Source: CAIWHR01 sp963734575 | Lineage (GTDB): Bacteria > Pseudomonadota > Gammaproteobacteria > Burkholderiales > Casimicrobiaceae | DNA length: 64,000 nucleotides | Assembly: GCA_963734575.1 (NCBI GenBank) | Contig: CAVTHT010000021.1 | Location: 25,707 to 89,706 of the forward strand | Reading direction: 5' to 3' | Shown here: piece after piece, positions 27,999-36,594 of the stretch | How positions within the stretch are numbered: the first letter of the stretch is position 1 | Layout of the letters: each line of letters opens with the position of its first letter | Made by a program: the position numbers and the translations under genes | Notes under the pieces: generated by a model | What the model saw: the letters and a program-made list of their open reading frames with translations, nothing else | Told to the model about the DNA's origin: nothing | Database searches by the model: none

Positions 27999-29592
27999 CT
28001 ACAACTGGCTCTCGATCGGCAGCAGCGACAGGATGTCCACGCCGAGATCGCGCAGCAACGACGCGCCCGGCTCGGAGGTGTAGTCGACCTTGTCGCCGTC
28101 CTCCTCGGTGTGCCATATCAGACGTCGGCGAGCCGTCGGTGCCGCTTGCGCAGAAGCACCTGATAGCTGTTCGCCGGCTGCACGATGGCTTCGAAGCGGC
28201 TCGCGACCTGCTGCGCGATCGCCGGACTCTCGATGATCAATCCGACTTCCGTGTTGAGACGGAACGAGCGGTTGTCGAAGTTCGCCGAGCCGATGAATGC
28301 GCGGCTGCGATCGAACGTGAAGACCTTCGCATGCAGCGCGAAGGCGTCCGACTCGTCGCCCTTGAGCGGCGCGCCGCGGCGCGACACGGTCGGCTTGCCG
28401 AGCTGCGGTCCTCACCTCGTAGAGCTCCACGCCCATCTGCAGCAGCGGCACGCGGTACTTGCGATAGCCGGCGTGCACTGCGGGAACGTCGGTGGACTCG
28501 AGCGAGTTGGTCAGGATGCGGATGCGCACGTTGCGCGCACGCAGTTCGCGCAGCAGCTGCATCTGCGCTTCGCTCGGCACGAGATAGGGCGTGACGATCA
28601 GGAGCTCTCGTCTTCGTGTTGCGGATGGCGTCGAGGAGTCGCTCGCGCAGGAGCCGGCCGTCGACCTCCCCGTTCTCCACCTTCTCCTTCTGCGGGCTGT
28701 CGTAGAGCACCTCGGAGCCGGCCCAGATGAGCGGATCCTTCCCGGACACGATCCCGCCCAGCGGATTGCCCGCAGCGACGGAGCGCATGTATTCCTCGCC
28801 GGACATCTTTTCGCGATGCTCGCCGAGGTCCTTGCGGTAGGCCTCGAGATCTTCGGCGCTCGGCCTGGCGGCGAGTACGCTGACCGGTATGGCAAGCGCG
28901 CTGTTCCAGTACGTATCGAAGCTCGTCGAAAGCCGCCGCACGGCCGGGCCCACCACGAACACGTCGAAGTCGCCGAACTCGAAGTCCTTGCTGAGCGAGA
29001 AATACTCGTCGCCGACGTTGCGCCCACCGGCAATGCCGATCGTGTTGTCGACGAGGAACAGCTTGTTGTGCATCCGGTAGGTCAGGCGGTTCCAGTTCAG
29101 CGCGAACTCCGTCGCGCGGATCGGCGGGAGTCCGCCGCGGTAGAGCGTGGGATTGAAGATGCGCATCTCGACATTGGGATGGGCCGCGATCGTGGTGAGC
29201 TTGGCGTCCTTGCCCCATGAGGTTCAGGTCGTCGATCAGCACGCGCAGCGCGCACGCCCCGATCGGCCGCCTTGAGAAGCTCGTCCTGCAGCAGCTTGCC
29301 GGTGGTGTCGCTATGGAAGATGAAGTACTGAACGTCCAGCGTGCGCTGCGCGCGAAGCAGCCATCTCGGCGCGCAGGATGAACCCGTCCGTTCCCGCGGG
29401 CAGGAGGCGGAATCCCGACAGGCCGGCGTTTTGCCGCAGGCGGTCGGCGAATGCCTGACCGAGCGAGGTTTCCTGCGGATTGGCGAGCGCGACGCTGTGC
29501 GGGCGTGGCGCGTCGGAGCCCGGCGGCAGCGTGGCGCAGCCGGTGAGGGCGGCGGCGACAACGGCGATGAGCAGCGTGCGAATGCGGATCAA
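27999..29592 (-). CDS. clsC: Phospholipase D-family lipoprotein, ClsC/YmdC-like cardiolipin synthase, frame-broken
   Basis: A lipoprotein signal (RTLLIAVVAAALTGCATLPPG) is followed by PLD domains: TLDVQYFIFHSDTTGKLLQD, the first active site YRMHNKLFLVDNTIGIAGGR then NVGDEYFSLSKDFEFGDFDV, and the second ALHAKVFTFDRSRAFIGSAN with FDNRSFRLNTEVGLI. The RNVGDEYF block is typical of ClsC. The C-terminus is VDILSLLPIESQL. At least five indels (near 29365, 29265, 29220, 28605, 28410 and 28120) break the frame across an otherwise collinear protein of about 520 residues. Confidence 0.82.
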
Positions 29593-29733
29593 GAAATGGC
29601 CCCGGTAAGAATTCCCGAGGACGTGTTATAGCCGCAACCCGCGATTGGGCGCGTAAGGCAAAGCAGGAAGCCGCTGTAGGAGCATCCGGCGGGCAGACGA
29701 GCGGCCTGCGCCGTGCCGGGGGCGCCAGCCGGG

Positions 29734-29739
29734 TATAAT
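29734..29739 (+). promoter_or_regulatory. -10 element of tRNA-Ser
   Basis: A perfect TATAAT lies ten bases before the tRNA 5' end. No good -35 hexamer is visible at the right distance. Confidence 0.6.
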
Positions 29740-29749
29740 TTCGGGCTCC

Positions 29750-29839
29750 GGAGAGATGGCCGAGTGGTCGAAGGCGCCTGACTCGAAATCAGGTATACGT
29801 TTACGCGTATCTAGGGTTCGAATCCCTATCTCTCCGCCA
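29750..29839 (+). tRNA. tRNA-Ser (anticodon CGA)
   Basis: The acceptor GGAGAGA pairs with TCTCTCC before an encoded GCCA end. The anticodon arm is CCTGA-CTCGAAA-TCAGG, giving anticodon CGA, which reads UCG. A long variable arm (TATACG...CGTATC) and the GGTTCGAATCC T-arm are typical of class II tRNA-Ser. The length is 90 with CCA. Confidence 0.97.
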
Positions 29840-30071
29840 TCGATCACGGCCCGCGCGAACCGCTTCGCACGGCGACGCATGGGTCAGAACGTCGCGCGGA
29901 CCACCCGCGTACCCGTGCCGTTGCGGCGCGGAATTTCGGGCTCCCCCCCGCGGCACCAGCGCTCGCCTTGAGGCATCCCGCGCGGCGCTGTCGAAAACAT
30001 TGTACACCGAGCCCCGGCCTGATTCGCCGCACGGCGGCTAAGTTGCTGCGACAGTGTAAATTTTTCTCTTC
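29840..30071. other. Gene-free stretch after tRNA-Ser
   Basis: About 230 bp without a supported gene. It becomes AT-rich toward the PEP-CTERM gene and leads into a sigma-54-like promoter. I looked for a direct repeat of the tRNA-Ser 3' end that would mark an integration site and saw none here. Confidence 0.5.
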
Positions 30072-30085
30072 GGCCTGAAACTTGC
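30072..30085 (+). promoter_or_regulatory. Sigma-54-type -24/-12 promoter candidate
   Basis: GG at 30072-30073 and GC at 30084-30085 are separated by exactly ten bases, in the context CGGCCTGAAACTTGCAA. The -12 half TTGCA is ideal and the -24 half is partial. It lies 46 bp before the PEP-CTERM gene. PEP-CTERM genes are known to be controlled by the sigma-54 regulator PrsR in exosortase bacteria. Confidence 0.55.
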
Positions 30086-30131
30086 AATAAGTCAGGTTGC
30101 GCTAGTCACGGACTCCGAGGGATTGAGAAAA

Positions 30132-30861
30132 ATGATCGACTTTTCGAAGAAGGCTTTGGCAGTCGCGGCCTTCGCTGGTGCCGCTACGGTATTCGCAAGC
30201 GTCGCGTCCGCCGCACCGGGATACTGCGTCGCCCCCGCGCCCATACAAACCGACGGTCTGGCGCTCGCCGACGTGACGTTCACGATCGGCATTACCAACT
30301 ACAGTCCCGTCGACTGTTCGGACGGCATCGTCGATACAGGCAGCTCGAACATCGCGAATAATCTGACGTACGTGAATAACCTACGTTGGGATGACTTCGT
30401 CAACGGCGTTAAGGACGACATCGGTGGCGGGAACAACGCCGTGACCGTGGACAACATCGCCTACACCCTGACCACGGGCGCGAATTCGGGTTCGGGGCTC
30501 AACACCACCCAGGCGTGGACGCTGAGTTGGGCGGATACGAATGGCGCGACGGCACCTAACCTGCCGGTCCTCATCGACTTCGTCCTGCAGTGGAACGGCG
30601 GCAACAGCGATGTGTTCTACCTCTTCCAGAACGTGTTGCTGCCAGCCGTCCCGAACAACGGCGCCGGAGCCATCGATATCAAGGTGACCAATCCGCCCGG
30701 CAACAGCGACATCGGAACATCGCACTCTCTCGACGCTTACTTCTCCAACGCACGCGTCCCGCGCCCGGACATCCCGGTGCCCGAGGCTGGCCACTGCCCT
30801 CCTGATCGGCGCCGGTCTGCTTGGACTCGCTGCGGCACGTCGCCGCGGGACATCCCGGTAA
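30132..30861 (+). CDS. PEP-CTERM sorting-domain surface protein, frame-broken in the sorting signal
   Basis: An exported protein of about 242 residues. The signal peptide (KKALAVAAFAGAATVFASVASA) is followed by a beta-rich, Asn/Gly/Asp-rich body (DVTFTIGITNYSPVDCSDG, NTTQAWTLSWADTNGA, LPVLIDFVLQWNGG). In the plain frame it ends in unconvincing sequence. Removing one extra C near 30791 (TGGCCACTG) gives DIPVPE, then ALLIGAGLLGLAAARRRGTS to a TAA at 30859. This is a PEP-CTERM tripartite tag: Pro-Glu, hydrophobic helix, Arg cluster. It predicts exosortase (EpsH/XrtA) processing; the exosortase lies outside the window. ATG 30132 is preferred to TTG 30123 because GAGG lies at 30117. Confidence 0.82.
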
Positions 30862-30880
30862 TCCGGGGTCTGTACGCAAC

Positions 30881-30902
30881 AGGGGCGGCTTCGGCCGCCC
30901 TT
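30881..30902 (+). terminator. Terminator-like hairpin after the PEP-CTERM gene
   Basis: AGGGGCGGC and GCCGCCCTT pair across a UUCG tetraloop 20 bases after the corrected stop. The tail is only moderately T-rich (TTGCCGTTTC). Confidence 0.65.
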
Positions 30903-31070
30903 GCCGTTTCTGGATGCTGACCAGCGATCTCCGCTGCAGATGTGAGCTAGGAGAGCAGGGGACGTCGCCGCTCGCATGACGCCCCGGGTTTCATGCTTTT
31001 GTAGCCAACGACGTCCGTGTATCCCGGCCGCAACACGAGCCGCGGATCGCCCGTTTCGGTCGCCGCGGAC

Positions 31071-31100
31071 TTGACGTTCCCCGTCGCGCGCTGACACCAT
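31071..31100 (+). promoter_or_regulatory. Possible sigma-70 promoter for the riboswitch leader
   Basis: TTGACG at 31071-31076 and CACCAT at 31095-31100 are 18 bases apart, placing transcription start near 31107, ten bases before the riboswitch P1 stem. The -10 match is weak. Confidence 0.35.
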
Positions 31101-31116
31101 GCTGATGTCATAGCAA

Positions 31117-31212
31117 CACATTTGATAAAGGCAAACCCAGCGAAAGCTGGGGACGCAAAGTCACCGGTCTAAGGGGTCTGCGGGCCCTACGACAGCGGGA
31201 TCGCCGGATGTG
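31117..31212 (+). ncRNA. Cyclic di-GMP-I riboswitch (GEMM-I)
   Basis: The conserved core is nearly complete. AAAGGCAAACC is followed by a P2 hairpin CCCAG-CGAAAG-CTGGG with a GAAA tetraloop, then GGACGCAAAG, CACCGG, TCTAAGG and the closing CGACAGCGGGAT with CGCCGG. P1 forms from CACAT (31117-31121) with ATGTG (31208-31212). This class binds one c-di-GMP between P2 and P3 and controls the downstream gene. It lies about 130 bases before the secreted metalloprotease. The expression platform is not obvious: GACCGC near 31220 can pair with GCGGTC near 31247, but no U-run follows. Confidence 0.93.
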
Positions 31213-31340
31213 AACAGCAGACCGCCACGCGGCCTGCAGAACAAGAGCGGTCGTGGCCTCGGATGCATCGGGGACGCGTCGCCTGCGTTTCCGTCGTCCT
31301 GCTCCGTTGCTCGCGCTCCCGACCACACGGGAGCACAGGC

Positions 31341-33608
31341 ATGAAAGCACGGAGCACGTCCTTCCCTTCCCACCCGCAGAAACACGTACGGCGCCCCCCT
31401 GCGTTCGATCTGCTGCGCCCACTGCTCGGCGTCATCGCCCTGACGTGCACGCTCGGCGTGGGTGTGCCGTCCTTCGCGGCCGGCGGCCCCGCGATGCTGC
31501 TCAGTGTCCCCTCCGCCGAGATGCGTGCGACGCCCAAGGCGCGCGTGCAGGAACGATGGGTCTCGCGCCAAAAGGATGTCGGCGTCAACTTCGAATATCT
31601 GGATCCGCATTCCTCGACGATGGCGAACGCTGTCGTCGTGCAGCTTTTCGACGGCCGGCTCGTGACGCTCGACCTCCAGGAAGTGGAAGAAAGGGCACCC
31701 GGCAACTACACGTGGAAAGGGACCGTACGCGGGCAGGTGGGCAGCCATGCGCTGCTCACCGTCGCCAACGGCCGCATCGCCGGCTCCATCACCGTCGTTG
31801 ATGCGGCCGCGCGCACGACCACTGCGTACCAGATCCAGACGGCCGCCGATGGCAGCCACCAGCTGCGCGAAGTGAATCAGGGCCAGTTCCCGCCCGATCA
31901 TCCGCCAGGTGCCGAAGTCGGGCATCAGCCGCCGCTGTCGGCAAGGCCGCTCGTAACGCCACAGGAGAAGGCGCGTACGCGTGGCGGCAGCAACTCGGGA
32001 TCGACGTCAGCCACGTCCTCCACGTCGACCACCACATCGAGCACGACGACCGCCACAGCGGCCGCTGACAGCGCAGGCACGATCGACGTGCTCGTCGTGT
32101 ACTCCAACCAGACCGCGGCCGCTGCCGGCGCGTCGATCGGCACGCAGATCCAGCAGGCGATCGACTCGGCGAATCTGGCATACGCCAACAGCGGAATCAG
32201 CACGCGCTTGCGCCTCGTCCATTACGGACAGACCAACTACAGCGAGAGCGGCGACTTCTACACCGACCTCAACCGTCTCACGAGCGTGGGCGACGGCTAC
32301 ATGAACGATGTCGACGCGGCGCGTGAGGCCTATGGCGCCGACCTCGTCAGCCTGTTCGTCGAGAACGGCCAGTACTGCGGCCTAGCATGGGTCGGACCGA
32401 AGGCCAGCTATGCCTTCAGCGTAGTGAACCGTGGCTGCGCGACCGGCAACCTCAGCTTTGCGCACGAGCTCGCCCACAATTTCGGCGCGTTGCACGATCC
32501 CTACGTCGATCCTGGCACGTCGCCTTATGCGTACGGTCACGGCCTTGTGAATCCGGCGGGTCACTGGCGGACCGTGATGGCCTACAACGATGCTTGTGCG
32601 GCTGCCGGCACGAGCTGCACGCGGATCGCATATTTCTCGAACCCCAATCTCACCTACGGCAGCCCGGCAAGTCCACTCGGCTCGACGTCGGTATCCAACA
32701 ACGCGCGCGTGCTGAACGACAACGCCTACGCGGTGGCGAACTTCCGCGCGAGCGCCGGAAGCTGCTCGTTCGGCTTGTCGCCCGCCAGCGTGAGCGTCGC
32801 CGCGGGCGCGTCGACCACCTCCGTGTCGGTCAGCGCCGCGGCGGGTTGCGCGTGGAATACCGTAGCGAATGCATCGTGGGTCTCGGTCCTCTCCAGTTCC
32901 GCGACTACCGGCGCCGGCGCGCTCAACTTCTCGGTCGCCGCGAACACCGGGCCAGCGCGCTCCGGAACGATTACCGTGGGGGGACAATCACTCACGGTGA
33001 CGCAAGCCAATGGCTGCACGTACACGCTCTCGCCGGCGAGTGCAATGGTCGCTTCGGGCGGTGGTACCGGAACGATCTCGCTCGGCACCGGTGCCGGCTG
33101 CACGTGGAGCACCAGCAGCAGCGCGACGTGGCTTGGCGTGTCCTCAGCGCTGAGCGGTACGGGCGCAGCAACGGTGACGTACACGGTTGGTGCAAACACC
33201 GGTGCGATGCGCACGGCCAACCTGGCGATCGGCGGTGCGACGTTCATCCTTACGCAATCGGCCGCATCGACCTCGGTAGCAACGGCGTCGCCGGCGCTGA
33301 GCGCAACGGCGGTCGACTTCGGCAGCGTGAGGGTGGGCAAGAAGAGCTCCGCGCGCTCCGTCACGCTTAAGAACGGCGGCAGTGCGAGCTTCGGCCTCAC
33401 GTCGATCGGCGCCGGCGGTGCCAATCCTGGCGACTTCCTGCGCAGCGGGACGTGCGTGGCTGGCATGACGCTCGCACCCGGTCAGTCGTGCACGATCCAG
33501 CACGTCTTCGCGCCGACGGCATCGGGAAGCCGTGCCGCGACGCTCAGCGTGGTGACGACAGCCGGGACCCAGGCGATGCAGCTGACTGGACGCGGAACCG
33601 GCAAGTGA
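31341..33608 (+). CDS. Secreted zinc metalloprotease (reprolysin-like) with BACON and anchor-type domains
   Basis: A 755-residue exported protease. A signal (LLGVIALTCTLGVGVPSFAA) follows a basic leader, then comes a propeptide-like domain and a Ser/Thr linker (~220-245). The catalytic domain IDVLVVYSNQTAAAAGASIG has the zinc motif HELAHNFGALHD (HExxHxxGxxH, His375-His385) and the downstream turn RTVMAYNDAC. Two BACON-type beta domains (each opening CSFGLSPASVSV or CTYTLSPASAMV, with CxW) and an ASPM/SPD-2/Hydin-type domain (SATAVDFGSVRVGKKSSARS) follow. ATG 31341 with GGGAGCA upstream is preferred to ATG 31263. It lies behind a c-di-GMP riboswitch, so output likely follows the biofilm second messenger. 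Confidence 0.88.
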   Translation: MKARSTSFPSHPQKHVRRPPAFDLLRPLLGVIALTCTLGVGVPSFAAGGPAMLLSVPSAEMRATPKARVQERWVSRQKDVGVNFEYLDPHSSTMANAVVVQLFDGRLVTLDLQEVEERAPGNYTWKGTVRGQVGSHALLTVANGRIAGSITVVDAAARTTTAYQIQTAADGSHQLREVNQGQFPPDHPPGAEVGHQPPLSARPLVTPQEKARTRGGSNSGSTSATSSTSTTTSSTTTATAAADSAGTIDVLVVYSNQTAAAAGASIGTQIQQAIDSANLAYANSGISTRLRLVHYGQTNYSESGDFYTDLNRLTSVGDGYMNDVDAAREAYGADLVSLFVENGQYCGLAWVGPKASYAFSVVNRGCATGNLSFAHELAHNFGALHDPYVDPGTSPYAYGHGLVNPAGHWRTVMAYNDACAAAGTSCTRIAYFSNPNLTYGSPASPLGSTSVSNNARVLNDNAYAVANFRASAGSCSFGLSPASVSVAAGASTTSVSVSAAAGCAWNTVANASWVSVLSSSATTGAGALNFSVAANTGPARSGTITVGGQSLTVTQANGCTYTLSPASAMVASGGGTGTISLGTGAGCTWSTSSSATWLGVSSALSGTGAATVTYTVGANTGAMRTANLAIGGATFILTQSAASTSVATASPALSATAVDFGSVRVGKKSSARSVTLKNGGSASFGLTSIGAGGANPGDFLRSGTCVAGMTLAPGQSCTIQHVFAPTASGSRAATLSVVTTAGTQAMQLTGRGTGK

Positions 33609-33689
33609 AACTTCAGCGGGGACGCGCGCTTCGGCGTTCCGCTGAGGGTGCGTATCAGCGGCACCGCATCTTCCCGCGTTATCCTGGAT

Positions 33690-33717
33690 GTGCTCGATCC
33701 CGTAGGGGGTCGAGCAC
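33690..33717. terminator. Strong hairpin between convergent genes
   Basis: GTGCTCGATCCC pairs over twelve positions with GGGGGTCGAGCAC around a four-base loop. It lies 81 bases after the metalloprotease stop and four bases before the end of the hydrolase gene, so it could end either transcript. Confidence 0.6.
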
Positions 33718-33721
33718 CCGT

Positions 33722-34576
33722 TCATCCCTGCCGCCTGTGTGCGAGCACGTGAGCCAGGAACTCCTCGGCCGCCGGTATGCAACGGAGCGCGTCGTGAGCC
33801 ACGTTCGGCAGCACGTCGAACCGCACTGCAATCCCGGCTCGCTCGTATGACTGCCGCAGGCGCTGGAGACGATCGAGCCGTGTGCGCCCCGCATCGTTCG
33901 CGCCTTCCATCCAGTACGGGTCGCCTTCGCTTTGCGTGATCTCCCACGTCTCGAGGTCGGCGCTGCCGACGATCATCTGGACGGGCACGCGCCGCATCGC
34001 GATGATGTCCGGGTCGGCGCCGAAGAGGTCCCCGAAGTTGCGTGTGCCGACCCACCAATCGTGCGCCGGATCCAGCAATGTCACACCGCCCGGCGCGCCG
34101 ATCGACAGCGCCCATAGTCTCCGCGCATGCAGCATGAAGAAGCGATGCGCGAAATGGGCACCACCGGAATAGCCGAAGAGGGCGAAGGATTCCTCGGCGA
34201 GGTGATAGTGCTCCCGCACCTCGTCGACGATCGACAGCAGCACGGCGTCGTAGCGAATCTCTCCTTCGCGCAGGTACTTGTAGCCATGCGGATTGCGATC
34301 GCCCTTGACGCCCGCCGGGAAAAGCGGGCATAGCACGATGCAGTCGTTCCATCGGCAGAACGCTGCGAACGCGTCGCGGTAGTGCGTGAAGAAGCGCGCG
34401 CTGCCGTGGACTGCGACGACGAGATCCAGTGCCGTGCGCGAGCGCGCCTGCACGGGTGGGACGTAGAGGCAATAACTGAAGCGTGGATCGCTGCGCGCAG
34501 CGAACACGCACGTTGGCCCTATTTCGCGGAAGCGCGCACTCTCGGCGGCGGTTCCGTCTACTGAGTCATCGTCCAT
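33722..34576 (-). CDS. Alpha/beta hydrolase (esterase or depolymerase-like)
   Basis: A 284-residue alpha/beta-hydrolase. The oxyanion region is LDLVVAVHGSARFFTHYRDA. The nucleophile elbow is FALFGYSGGAHFAHRFFML (GxSxG with Ser), and candidate acid and base residues are VGSADLETWE and LPNVAHDALRC. The layout resembles polyhydroxyalkanoate-depolymerase or carboxylesterase types. There is no signal peptide, so it is likely cytoplasmic. The substrate is unknown. It converges with the metalloprotease gene, and the frame is intact. Confidence 0.8.
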   Translation of the reverse strand: MDDDSVDGTAAESARFREIGPTCVFAARSDPRFSYCLYVPPVQARSRTALDLVVAVHGSARFFTHYRDAFAAFCRWNDCIVLCPLFPAGVKGDRNPHGYKYLREGEIRYDAVLLSIVDEVREHYHLAEESFALFGYSGGAHFAHRFFMLHARRLWALSIGAPGGVTLLDPAHDWWVGTRNFGDLFGADPDIIAMRRVPVQMIVGSADLETWEITQSEGDPYWMEGANDAGRTRLDRLQRLRQSYERAGIAVRFDVLPNVAHDALRCIPAAEEFLAHVLAHRRQG

Positions 34577-34707
34577 GAGATTACCGCAGGCGCGCAGCGG
34601 CCACCCGCGGCTTGACCCCTGCTTTGCCCCGTGTCGGTGTCCCGCTCGCTGCTGACCGACGTTGGACCCGGCTGCGCTGGGCCCCGTTCAAAGCGCGCGC
34701 GGCTGTT

Positions 34708-34986
34708 TCAGGAGTCTGCCGCTTGGCGCGGCGGTCGCTGCCGGCGGCGGTGCTCGAGCAGCACCCGCGAGCCGCGCTCCGAGGGCCAGTATCGAAGATT
34801 GCCGTGCTTGCCGGGGCGTGCCAGGCACTTGCCCGCGGCCTCGAGTTGCGCAAGACGCTGCGCGCGCTGGCGTTCATAGGGATCGAAGTGGAGTTCTTCG
34901 TTCGGCGATGCGTCGATCGGTGCGTGGCGCCGGCTTGCGGCAAGGGCAGCCAGCGGATGACGGGCGAGCTCGAATAGGGTGGCCAT
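34708..34986 (-). CDS. Small conserved-looking hypothetical protein (92 aa)
   Basis: The product begins MATLFELARHPLAALAASRR and contains NEELHFDPYERQRAQRLAQL, LARPGKHGNLRYWPSER, then an Arg-rich tail. There is no signal, membrane segment or recognised domain. It starts one base after the stop of the upstream small gene, so the two form a likely two-gene unit. The coherent amphipathic helix and tight coupling are the main support for a real gene. Confidence 0.5.
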   Translation of the reverse strand: MATLFELARHPLAALAASRRHAPIDASPNEELHFDPYERQRAQRLAQLEAAGKCLARPGKHGNLRYWPSERGSRVLLEHRRRQRPPRQAADS

Positions 34987-34987
34987 G

Positions 34988-35261
34988 TCACGCTCGCTTC
35001 GGCACGCGCAGAAAGCGATCGGCACGCACCCGGAGCAACGCGTCGAGCATGCGTTCTGCAGTCGCTGCATCGGTGACGAGTCCGCTGCCCATGTTCTCCA
35101 GGAAGCTTTGCAGCGAATCCCGATCCACGTCATCGCGGGAGAGCCCGCGCTCCGCGATGTAGCGATCGACGAGCCGCTCGCGTTCTGCGATCCCGGCGGC
35201 CAGGAATTCCTGGAAGCTGGGCGCGGTCGCCGTTGATCTCCCGTTCCCACGACTCGTCCAT
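34988..35261 (-). CDS. Small hypothetical protein (~90 aa), frame-broken
   Basis: It starts MDESWEREINGDRA and after a one-base shift near 35225 continues FQEFLAAGIAERERLVDRYI, LSRDDVDRDSLQSFLENMGS and TDAATAERMLDALLRVRADR to the stop at 34988. Charged and helical, it has no recognised domain. It is directly followed by a second small gene. The short helix-turn arrangement could suit a regulator or partner protein, but no family is recognised. Confidence 0.5.
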
Positions 35262-35388
35262 GGCGCCTGTCTCCGCGGATCGGATGAGGGCACTGTGGCA
35301 GGGTGCGCGCGCGCTGTCTGTGCGTGGGTACGGAAGCCGGCTGTAGGACGGAACCGGACACGGCCGGCACGGCTCGACGGTCGCCGCG

Positions 35389-36526
35389 ATGGTAGACTGG
35401 TTCATGGCAACACCCGCCGACGAGCGCCCGGCGTCTCGCATCGACCAGACGCTGACGCTGCTGCTGCTCGCCGTGCTCATCGGTGGCTGCTTCCTCGTCC
35501 TGCGCCCTTCCTCACGGCGGTTGCTGTGGGCGGTGGTGCTTTGCGTGACCACGTGGCCCGTTTACCTGCAGTTGCGCGCGCTGCTCGTGGGGCGCGACAA
35601 CTGGGCCGCGGGCCTGATGTCGCTGCTCATCGCGGCAGTGTTCGTCGCGCCGTTCCTGATCGTCGGCATCACGCTCGCGGACAACTCCGTGCGCATGGCC
35701 GAGTTCACACGCGAGTTCATCGAGCAGGGACCACCTGATCCGCCGGCGTGGGTCGCCGGGCTGCCATTCATCGGCGAGCGTGCTGCGGCGTACTGGTCCG
35801 GCTTCGCGCACGACACCGCGCAGTTCACCGAGGAGTTGAAGCGCCTCGTCGATCCCGGCCAAGGCGTGGCTGCTGGCGGGCGGTGCAAGCATCGCCCAGG
35901 GACTGCTGCAACTCACGTTGTCCATTCTCATCGCGTTCTTCTTCTTCCGCGATGGCGACGCCGCCGTGCTGCGACTGCGCGCCGTGCTGGCGCGACTTGC
36001 ACCGCGCCGTGGCGCGCGCTTGCTGGACCTCGCCGGCGCAACCATGCGCGGCGTGGTCTACGGCATTCTCGGCACCGCGGTCGCGCAGGGCGTGCTGATG
36101 GCGATCGGCTTGTGGATAGCAGGCATCGGCGCGGCGCCGCTGCTCGGACTCGTGACCTTCTTCCTGTCGCCGGTTCCGGTGGGGCCGCCACTCGTGTGGA
36201 TCCCGGCCGGACTGTGGCTCATCTACAAGGGCAGCGTCGGCTGGGGCATCTTCATCATGCTGTGGGGCGCACTCGTCGTATCCACCATCGACAACGTGCT
36301 GAAGCCGCTGATCATCAGTCGCGGCAGCAACCTGCCGTTCGTGCTCGTGCTGCTCGGGGTGCTGGGCGGCGTGGTGGCATTCGGCTTCATCGGCGTGTTC
36401 CTCGGGCCGGTGCTGCTCGCGCTCGGGGTCGCGCTGCTCAAGGAATGGGCCGTGCTCGCGAGCGAAGGCTCGGTGATCGTCGTCGACAGCAGGCGCAGGC
36501 CGCCTGACGACATCACGGGCGCCTAG
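35389..36526 (+). CDS. AI-2E/PerM-family membrane permease, frame-broken
   Basis: A predicted permease of the AI-2E transporter (UPF0118) family, about 378 residues. Helices include QTLTLLLLAVLIGGCFLVL, LMSLLIAAVFVAPFLIVGI, GLLQLTLSILIAFFFFRDG, the family motif region FLSPVPVGPPLVWIPAGLWL and VLVLLGVLGGVVAFGFIGVF. One extra G near 35857 (CCCGG-CCAAGG) breaks the frame between KRLVDP and AKAWLLAGGASIAQG. Members export varied small molecules or ions, and the substrate cannot be told. The start could be ATG 35389 or 35404. Confidence 0.85.
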
Positions 36527-36594
36527 TCGGCGCGGGCACCGTCGTCGCGGCTTGCGCCGTCAATGCACCGCGCCGAGCGCCGCCCAATTGCGCG

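Noticed and set aside
29750..29839. tRNA-Ser as a proven island attachment site
   Set aside because: No direct repeat of its 3' end and no integrase were seen in the window.
31263..31340. Metalloprotease start at ATG 31263
   Set aside because: The extra 26 residues are Arg/Cys-rich and precede a second ATG (31341) with a better ribosome site and a normal leader for the signal peptide.
33690..33717. Hairpin near 33.7 kb as an integration site or repeat element
   Set aside because: Position between convergent stops and a single copy suit a terminator better.
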